Notes under the pieces: model-generated
Database searches by the model: none
What the model was told of the DNA's origin: nothing
The model's input: only the letters and a program-made list of their open reading frames with translations
Assembly: GCA_900554385.1 (NCBI GenBank)
Contig: USHE01000014.1
Coordinates: forward strand, 1 to 18,425
From: an uncultured bacterium
GTDB lineage: Bacteria > Cyanobacteriota > Vampirovibrionia > Gastranaerophilales > Gastranaerophilaceae
Direction: 5' to 3'
Length of the DNA stretch: 18,425 nucleotides
Shown: piece by piece, positions 7,874-13,012 of the stretch
Layout of the letters: every line of letters begins with the position of its first letter
Numbering within the stretch: position 1 is the first letter of the stretch
Made by a program: the position numbers and the translations under genes

Positions 7874-8290
7874 ATGAAAAAAACTTTACTGCTTTTATGC
7901 ATAATTATGTTTGGAATACCTGCACTGGCAGATAATAATCAGAATATTCAATATATGAATCAATCTCAGGGATTTTCGGGCTTTAACCGTTCTCTGCCAC
8001 AGTCAGGTTCTTTTAAAAATCTTGAAAAAAACACAAAAATTACAGCACCTGCTTTACCGGAAGATGAAGACTACTCTAGATATGATGAAGACGGATACTT
8101 GATTGAGGATGACAAACCTGTAAAAACTGAAAAAAAAGTTATCAAAACTTTAAAAGACGGCAGCAATCAAGCTAAAACCGCTCCGAAAGATGCACCGATG
8201 ACGTACGATAAATTCCCGCAAAACTACGGAAACGGCGACACTATGATGATGCAAAATTTAATGATGCCTATGGGCAATATGATGTTTTAA
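7874..8290 (+). CDS. Secreted protein with methionine-rich C-terminus, function unknown
   Basis: This 138-residue protein has a clear signal peptide with cleavage after ALA (residue 19). The mature part is polar and low in complexity: Asn/Gln/Ser-rich first, then an acidic patch (EDEDYSRYDEDGYLIEDD), then Lys-rich, then a tail in which 8 of the last 17 residues are Met. No known domain is recognised and the chain is probably disordered. Clustered Met can bind Cu(I), or may serve as a hydrophobic contact for a membrane partner; neither is shown. It is first in a run with a TonB-C-domain protein (22 nt later) and a small membrane protein, suggesting an envelope role. Confidence 0.8.
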   Translation: MKKTLLLLCIIMFGIPALADNNQNIQYMNQSQGFSGFNRSLPQSGSFKNLEKNTKITAPALPEDEDYSRYDEDGYLIEDDKPVKTEKKVIKTLKDGSNQAKTAPKDAPMTYDKFPQNYGNGDTMMMQNLMMPMGNMMF

Positions 8291-8312
8291 AAAATAATGA
8301 ATAGGAAGTATT

Positions 8313-9020
8313 ATGTATAAGATTTTTGTAAATGCATTTATTATTTTATCGGCGATTTTATTTTTCGGATCACAGGTTAAAGCCGAAAACTGGTTACAAA
8401 CAAACAATATTTTAGGCAACATGATTTATGTTGATACAGACAGCATCCAGCAAAAAGATAACCGAATTTTTTATTACGCAAAATATTACGAAGACAAAAT
8501 CAATAATGACAGTAAAGTGTTGATTATGTCAGAAGGAAATCATCCGTTTGTCATTGGCGATCCTATCGCATACAAAAACACAAACTTTATGAAAAGTATT
8601 CCAAAAATCAATGACAAAGTGCTTAAATTCGCAGAAACCAATACCATTGCAGAAGTTGAACCCGGAACAGACTTAGACAGCATTCCATCAGGCTATGACC
8701 CTTATGCAAAAAGCGTTATCGCCAAAATCAAAAGCAACCTTAAATACAAATTTCGTTACAGAAACAGTTCCGCAAGTGCAATGATAAAAATTAACAAAAA
8801 CGGAGAGTTAAAAAAAGTCCACATATACAAATCTTCAGGTAATAAAAAACTTGATATAGCACAGAACAAAGCCATAGAAGCCTCCGCACCTTTTGACCCG
8901 CTGCCGGAAGAATACGACAAAACCTACACAATTCTATGGGTTGACGTTAATTATGGCAAGGATAAATCCATAATTCTGCTAAATTCAGTATTGTCATTAG
9001 GAAAAATGATTTTAAGGTAA
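8313..9020 (+). CDS. Secreted protein with C-terminal TonB-like domain
   Basis: This 235-residue protein opens with a signal peptide (cleavage probably after VKA, residue 24). Residues about 25-90 look like a small beta domain (WLQTNNILGNMIYVDTDSI...) similar in style to surface-adhesin E-like domains. Residues about 129-214 resemble a TonB C-terminal domain (AKSVIAKIKSNLKYKF, then MIKINKNGELKKVHIYKSSG, then the AIEASAPFDPLP strand). Classical TonB has a retained transmembrane anchor and a Pro-rich linker; neither is clear here. It may act as a periplasmic TonB-domain protein rather than an energy transducer. Ribosome site AGGA lies 6 nt upstream. The hydrophobic C-terminus (SIILLNSVLSLGKMIL) is unusual. 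Confidence 0.8.
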   Translation: MYKIFVNAFIILSAILFFGSQVKAENWLQTNNILGNMIYVDTDSIQQKDNRIFYYAKYYEDKINNDSKVLIMSEGNHPFVIGDPIAYKNTNFMKSIPKINDKVLKFAETNTIAEVEPGTDLDSIPSGYDPYAKSVIAKIKSNLKYKFRYRNSSASAMIKINKNGELKKVHIYKSSGNKKLDIAQNKAIEASAPFDPLPEEYDKTYTILWVDVNYGKDKSIILLNSVLSLGKMILR

Positions 9021-9024
9021 TCTG

Positions 9025-9273
9025 ATGAATAACACAATACAACCTGTACAAAAACCCGTAAATTGGAAAAGACGCAAACAGCTTGTCGACTGGTCAGGCT
9101 ATATTGCTCTTGGTGCAGGCACAGTCTGTGGAGCAACAGGTTTTAAAAGTGTTAAAATCCCGCAAAAAAGAAATATACATAAATATTCCGCATACCTTGC
9201 AGGAATAACCTCATTTATGCACCTTGGTTTTGTAAAAGGATGGGACAGAATATTTACCAAAAACGATAATTAA
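9025..9273 (+). CDS. Small putative membrane protein, 82 residues
   Basis: I do not recognise a family. There is a basic N-terminal part (NWKRRKQ), then a hydrophobic Gly/Ala-rich stretch (GYIALGAGTVCGATGF, about 25-40) and a second one (YSAYLAGITSFMHLGFV, about 54-70). This suggests two weak transmembrane helices joined by a basic loop. The gene starts 4 nt after the TonB-C gene, with AAGG (9014-9017) spanning the upstream stop region, so it is probably translationally coupled. It ends in a weak hairpin region shared with the convergent regulator gene. Confidence 0.75.
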   Translation: MNNTIQPVQKPVNWKRRKQLVDWSGYIALGAGTVCGATGFKSVKIPQKRNIHKYSAYLAGITSFMHLGFVKGWDRIFTKNDN

Positions 9274-9278
9274 GAAAC

Positions 9279-9298
9279 AACAGTTTTACTTTACTGTT
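9279..9298. terminator. Weak hairpin between convergent small genes
   Basis: AACAGT (9279-9284) pairs with ACTGTT (9293-9298) around an 8-nt loop, followed on the plus strand by TTTTAAATTTTT. It lies just after the 82-residue gene and covers the 3' end of the regulator gene. The stem is short, so it is a weak terminator at best. Confidence 0.3.
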
Positions 9299-9455
9299 TT
9301 AAATTTTTAAGAGCATAATCAATACACAGAACATTAAACTCATTACGACTAATATCAATCTTTGCGGATAAGTTGTCAACTGTTTTAAGCATATCGACAT
9401 CCAACCTGATGCTTATAACAGTTTTTTCTGTTTTTAAAGGTCTAAACTCTTTCAT
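9291..9455 (-). CDS. Small ribbon-helix-helix (CopG/Arc-type) DNA-binding protein
   Basis: A 54-residue frame has the layout of an RHH repressor: a basic N-terminal tail, a short strand KTVISIRLD (11-19), helix A (DMLKTVDNLSAKID, about 21-34), the turn ISR (35-37) and helix B (NEFNVLCIDYALKNL, about 38-52). RHH dimers insert a two-stranded sheet in the DNA major groove and often repress their own promoter. A strong ribosome site, AAGGA, sits 5 nt before the ATG. No toxin-like partner is next to it, so it may be an orphan regulator rather than an antitoxin. A perfect palindrome and a 10-bp repeat lie upstream (9475-9533). I translated it by hand; the pattern match is good, family assignment is by motif only. 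Confidence 0.75.
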   Translation of the reverse strand: MKEFRPLKTEKTVISIRLDVDMLKTVDNLSAKIDISRNEFNVLCIDYALKNLKQ

Positions 9456-9472
9456 AAAAATCCTTTTTGCTT

Positions 9473-9484
9473 ATTGTATTCAAA
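9473..9484 (-). promoter_or_regulatory. -10 region of the RHH gene with an overlapping operator-like repeat
   Basis: On the minus strand TACAAT (9473-9478) is a likely -10, 17 nt before the ATG. The plus-strand sequence TGTATTCAAA (9475-9484) overlaps it and recurs exactly at 9524-9533, making it a candidate half-site for the RHH protein. The -35 is weak. Confidence 0.4.
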
Positions 9485-9509
9485 GTAAGATAAATAATAT
9501 ATATTTAAA

Positions 9510-9529
9510 AATACATTACATAATGTATT
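9510..9529. promoter_or_regulatory. Perfect 20-bp palindrome, candidate operator
   Basis: AATACATTA (9510-9518), CA, TAATGTATT (9521-9529) is a perfect 9-bp inverted repeat. It lies between the RHH gene and the divergent pilin-like gene and covers the start of the -35 of the latter (9528-9533). Its right arm runs into the repeated TGTATTCAAA (9524-9533). RHH proteins typically bind such symmetric sites, so it is the best operator candidate here. Confidence 0.55.
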
Positions 9530-9556
9530 CAAAATATAAATACAAGAGATTATAAT
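9528..9556 (+). promoter_or_regulatory. Promoter of the pilin-like gene
   Basis: TTCAAA (9528-9533, 4 of 6 to -35) and TATAAT (9551-9556, perfect -10) are 17 bp apart. The -35 overlaps the palindrome at 9510-9529, so a protein bound there would block this promoter. AGGAGG (9569-9574) then leads to the ATG at 9579. Confidence 0.65.
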
Positions 9557-9578
9557 ATGTATACTAAAAGGAGGAAAC

Positions 9579-10265
9579 ATGAACAGACAAGCTTTCACAT
9601 TGGCAGAAGTACTTGTAACACTGGGAATTATAGGCATAGTAGCTGCAATAACACTACCGGCTCTGGTCGCAAATTATAAAGGAAACATATTAAAAACCCA
9701 GCTTCAAAAATCATATTCTGTTATACACAATGCCCTGCAAATGATGAATAACGAACAAGGTATGATTGCAAACGCAAGCTCTTATCCACAAAGGACTTTT
9801 ATAAATACCTACAAAAAATATTTATTAGTTGCCGTTAATTGTAATAGTGATGAATGTGAATCCAGATATGAGGAAAATGAAGACGGTGATTCTGTAATGA
9901 CCAATAATTCCTCTAATTATAAAACATTCAATAATAAAAAGCTAAAAAATTATTACCTGGATGACGGGCAGGTTATTCTTCCTGACGGAAGCCTTATTAT
10001 GGTCCAAAATGAAAATACTTCATTAGACGGCACAATTTTAATTTCTGTAGATGTAAACGGCATCTATAAAAAACCAAACCGCTGGGGACACGATTTATTC
10101 ACATTCCAAATTATGGATGATGGGAAATTATTACCAATGGGGGCTGAAGGAACAAAATATAAAAGCGACTACTGTTCACTCACCAGTTCAGACGGCTCAA
10201 ACGGTATTGGATGTACATATAAGGCTCTTACAGATAAAAACTATTTCAAAAATCTGCCAAAATAA
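9579..10265 (+). CDS. Prepilin-like protein (type IV pilin / type II secretion pseudopilin family)
   Basis: The N-terminus has a class III signal sequence: NRQA, cleavage before Phe, then FTLAEVLVTLGIIGIVAAITLPALV with Glu at +5 and a hydrophobic helix. The -1 residue is Ala where Gly is usual; prepilin peptidases can accept Ala. The 228-residue body has DVNGIYKKPNRWGHDLFTFQI, LLPMG and a C-terminal CS...GCTYKAL section whose Cys pair may form a disulfide. This style is common in pseudopilins and minor pilins, especially in Gastranaerophilales as I recall. It stands alone, with no secretion or pilus machinery genes nearby, so the assembly partner is elsewhere. Its promoter overlaps a palindrome next to an RHH gene, hinting at regulated expression. 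Confidence 0.85.
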   Translation: MNRQAFTLAEVLVTLGIIGIVAAITLPALVANYKGNILKTQLQKSYSVIHNALQMMNNEQGMIANASSYPQRTFINTYKKYLLVAVNCNSDECESRYEENEDGDSVMTNNSSNYKTFNNKKLKNYYLDDGQVILPDGSLIMVQNENTSLDGTILISVDVNGIYKKPNRWGHDLFTFQIMDDGKLLPMGAEGTKYKSDYCSLTSSDGSNGIGCTYKALTDKNYFKNLPK

Positions 10266-10310
10266 CCCATACAATCCGGTGTCGCCTTTCATTTTTTCTT
10301 TTTGATTTCA

Positions 10311-10319
10311 TGATATAAT
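10311..10319 (+). promoter_or_regulatory. Extended -10 promoter of ade
   Basis: TGA-TATAAT (TGn extension, perfect -10 at 10314-10319) lies 21 nt before the ATG at 10341, with the ribosome site GAAAGG at 10328-10333. No clear -35 is seen, as expected for an extended -10 promoter. Confidence 0.6.
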
Positions 10320-10340
10320 TGATGTACGAAAGGCAGATTT

Positions 10341-12059
10341 ATGAATAACATTGAAGAAATTATTAAAGTAAGCAAAGGTGAAAATAAAGCAGATTTAGTA
10401 ATTAAAAATGCGAAATTGGTAAACGTTTTATCTGAAGAAATTTACGAAACAGATATAGCCGTTATTGACGGTAAAATTGCCGGTATTTCCAAAGGATACA
10501 AGGGCAAAGAAGAAATCGATGTAAAAGGAGCTTATGTGACACCATCTTTCATCGATGGACACGTACACCTTGAAAGCTCCATGCTTATGCCATCAGAATT
10601 TGCAAAACTTGTACTCGCTTCAGGAACGACAACCGTAATCGCCGACCCGCACGAAATCTCCAATGTTATGGGCTTACAAGGTATTAGTTTTATGCGGGAA
10701 GCCACAAAAAATCTTCCGCTGGTTGTGTATATGATGCTTCCATCATGTGTTCCTGCGACAAATCTCGAAACTTCAGGCGTTGATTTAAACAGCTACGATT
10801 TAGCGCTATTAATTGATGCACCCTGGGTTCTTGGAATTGCAGAAATGATGAACTTTCCGGGGGTAATCAACTGCGATAAAAGCGTTTTGAGTAAAGTTCA
10901 GCTTGGTATCGACAAAAACAAACGTGTTGACGGTCACGCGCCGCATTTGAGCGGGAAAGATTTATCGGCTTATGTTGCCTGCGGAGTTGCCTCTGACCAC
11001 GAATGTACAACTCCGGAAGAAGCCGTGGAAAAATTGCGTCTTGGAATGCACATAATGATAAGAGAAGCAACAGGGGCAAGAGATTTAGAACCGTTAATTC
11101 CTGTTTTAAAAACATACAATACCAGAAAATGTATGTTCGTAACCGACGACCGTCACCCGAAACATCTTGGCAAACATATTGCAAGAATGGTTAAAAAAGC
11201 AGTCCGTCTTGGTGTTGACCCGATTAAAGCAATTCAAATGGCAAGTATTAATACGGCAGAATATTTTAAACTTTACAATGTCGGCGCAATTGCTCCCGGT
11301 TACAAAGCTGATTTTGCGGTATTTAATAATCTGGAAACATTTGAGCCTGTAATGGTTTTCAAAAACGGAAAACTTGTCGCAAAAGAAGGTAAGACAATTG
11401 CAGATATGACAGAAATGCAGCCTCCTGCCTTAAGAGGCTCTGTCAACATAAAATACCTCTATAAAGAAGACTTGCAAATTAAAGTTCCTGATAACAAAAA
11501 AAATGTAAAAGTCATCAACGTTATACCAAAACAATTGATAACAAAACTTTCTGTTGAACCTGCAAAAAACGAACAGGGGTTTGCAGTAACCGATACCCGA
11601 AATGATATTTTAAAAATTGCAGTAATTGAACGTCATAAAGCAACCGGTAATATCGGACTTGGTTTTGTAAAAGGTTTTGGACTAAAGTCTGGAGCAATAG
11701 CATCAACCGTTGCACACGACAGCCATAACATGATAGTTATTGGAACTAATGATGATGATATGTATTACGCAGCAGTAGAACTCGTCAAATCGCAGGGCGG
11801 AAAAATTATCGTTGATAACGGCAGAACACTTTCTCATTTACCGCTCCCTATTGCAGGCTTGATGTCTGATAAACCTGCCGAAAAAGTTATGGAAAACATT
11901 GCACAACTGGAAGAAGCCTCTGAAAAAATCGGATGCAAAATCCCTGATCCTTTCATGAGTATGGCATTCCTTTCTTTATCAGTAATTCCTGAAATTAAAA
12001 TTACGGATAAAGGATTAATCGACGTAAATAAATTTGAAGTAACAGATTTATTCGTATAA
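10341..12059 (+). CDS. ade: Adenine deaminase
   Basis: This 572-residue amidohydrolase of the AdeC type converts adenine to hypoxanthine and ammonia for purine salvage. It shows the metal-ligand motif FIDGHVHLESSM (70-81), ADPHEISNVMG (101-111), DGHAPHLSGKDL, ASDHE, the Arg-rich MIREATGARDLEPL and FVTDDRHPKHL, all typical of AdeC. The C-terminal part, with AVIERHKATG, AHDSHN and PDPFMSMAFLSL, is the usual second domain. The length is normal for the family. The ribosome site GAAAGG lies 7 nt upstream. It ends directly against the oppositely oriented WG-repeat gene, so no terminator separates them. No purine riboswitch is visible in the 75-bp leader region. Confidence 0.95.
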   Translation: MNNIEEIIKVSKGENKADLVIKNAKLVNVLSEEIYETDIAVIDGKIAGISKGYKGKEEIDVKGAYVTPSFIDGHVHLESSMLMPSEFAKLVLASGTTTVIADPHEISNVMGLQGISFMREATKNLPLVVYMMLPSCVPATNLETSGVDLNSYDLALLIDAPWVLGIAEMMNFPGVINCDKSVLSKVQLGIDKNKRVDGHAPHLSGKDLSAYVACGVASDHECTTPEEAVEKLRLGMHIMIREATGARDLEPLIPVLKTYNTRKCMFVTDDRHPKHLGKHIARMVKKAVRLGVDPIKAIQMASINTAEYFKLYNVGAIAPGYKADFAVFNNLETFEPVMVFKNGKLVAKEGKTIADMTEMQPPALRGSVNIKYLYKEDLQIKVPDNKKNVKVINVIPKQLITKLSVEPAKNEQGFAVTDTRNDILKIAVIERHKATGNIGLGFVKGFGLKSGAIASTVAHDSHNMIVIGTNDDDMYYAAVELVKSQGGKIIVDNGRTLSHLPLPIAGLMSDKPAEKVMENIAQLEEASEKIGCKIPDPFMSMAFLSLSVIPEIKITDKGLIDVNKFEVTDLFV

Positions 12060-12959
12060 TTACTGCAATCTGCGTTTCAATTCATATTTAACATCCGACA
12101 ACGGACCGTTATTCGGAGTTCTGACGGTATAATAATAATTTCTTGCATAGACAAAGGGGTATTTCGGAATCCAGCCGAGTTTAAAGAATATTGAAACAGT
12201 ATCCGCCCCTTGAGAAAGCATTAATTCATCAATTGTTTTTTCATGTGCAGGTGAAATTGATGAGAAAATTTTCAAAATATAATCAGTAAAAGTGACGCTG
12301 TAATATCCTGTTGCCGTACCAGGTTTGGCAATTATCTCCGATACTTTAAAATTTTCGTCCCCTTTGATATTAGCAACATCCTGCGGCAATTCAAGAGTTT
12401 CCCTTGTTACCTGTTCAATTTCATACCACTGCCCATTGTAATTTATACGCATAATGTTTGGTTTAGGCATATAAATATCATCAAATTTATTTTCAAGAAT
12501 CATTGTTCCTTTATGGTCAACAACTCCGTATTTAAAATTTTTACAGGTTAAAAACATCCCGCCGTAAAGCAAATCTATTGAAGAATATTCTCTTGGTAAA
12601 ATTTCAACCCCATTTTCATCATAAAGGGCATAACGGTTACCGCTGCCAATTTTCAGATATTTACCAAGAACCCGCTCTGCATGTTTATATTTCACAGGGA
12701 CAATGACATTACCCTCGAAATCAACCAAACCAAAATTATTTTTCTTTTGCACAATAAAAGATGATGTTCCAAGACGTATCATTTTTTTATAAACAGGCTC
12801 AACCACAACTCTATCTTCACTGTCTTTCAAGCCAAACAAATCATCCTGCTTAAATACAGTTACCTGAGAATTTTTAGAAATTACAGCAGTCTGAGTTTCT
12901 GAAAAACCCGCACTCTGAAATACCAAAATTAAACTTAATACCAATAAAAATTTCTTCAT
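12060..12959 (-). CDS. Secreted WG-repeat-type protein
   Basis: A signal peptide (MKKFLLVLSLILVFQSAGFS, about residue 20) is followed by four repeats of the WG (KWG) type, each a short beta unit: FGLKD at 42, FGLVD at 76, YALYD at 110 and YGVVD at 144. The period is exactly 34 residues. The usual Trp is replaced by Phe or Tyr in all four. Residues about 180-299 form a separate region (VTFTDYILKIFSSISPAHEKTIDELML, then a Tyr-rich part) that I do not recognise. WG-repeat proteins are of unknown function and often envelope-linked. The start has TATTAT 6 nt upstream and no ribosome site. Confidence 0.8.
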   Translation of the reverse strand: MKKFLLVLSLILVFQSAGFSETQTAVISKNSQVTVFKQDDLFGLKDSEDRVVVEPVYKKMIRLGTSSFIVQKKNNFGLVDFEGNVIVPVKYKHAERVLGKYLKIGSGNRYALYDENGVEILPREYSSIDLLYGGMFLTCKNFKYGVVDHKGTMILENKFDDIYMPKPNIMRINYNGQWYEIEQVTRETLELPQDVANIKGDENFKVSEIIAKPGTATGYYSVTFTDYILKIFSSISPAHEKTIDELMLSQGADTVSIFFKLGWIPKYPFVYARNYYYTVRTPNNGPLSDVKYELKRRLQ

Positions 12960-12965
12960 AAATAT

Positions 12966-12974
12966 ATAATACCA
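12966..12974 (-). promoter_or_regulatory. Extended -10 promoter of the WG-repeat gene, leaderless type
   Basis: On the minus strand TGG-TATTAT (5 of 6, with TGn) ends 6 nt before the ATG at 12959. No Shine-Dalgarno sequence is present. Its expected -35 area coincides with the -10 of the divergent AsmA-like gene. Confidence 0.55.
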
Positions 12975-12987
12975 TAAAATTGGTTTA

Positions 12988-12996
12988 TGATATAAT
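12988..12996 (+). promoter_or_regulatory. Extended -10 promoter of the AsmA-like gene
   Basis: TGA-TATAAT is a perfect extended -10, 16 nt before the ATG at 13013. GAGGA (13004-13008) serves as ribosome site, so this mRNA has a short leader, in contrast to the WG gene on the other strand. Confidence 0.6.
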
Positions 12997-13012
12997 TTTA
13001 ATTGAGGACAAT

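Noticed and set aside
9291..9578. Toxin-antitoxin pair with the RHH protein as antitoxin
   Set aside because: The neighbours are a small membrane protein and a pilin-like gene; no toxin-like frame is adjacent on the same strand.
10266..10340. Purine riboswitch before ade
   Set aside because: The leader after the -10 is about 15-20 nt, far too short for an aptamer, and no conserved three-way-junction pattern is seen.
12980..13012. TTG start for the AsmA-like gene
   Set aside because: The TATAAT at 12991-12996 would lie inside the coding sequence, and a GAGGA site precedes the ATG at 13013.
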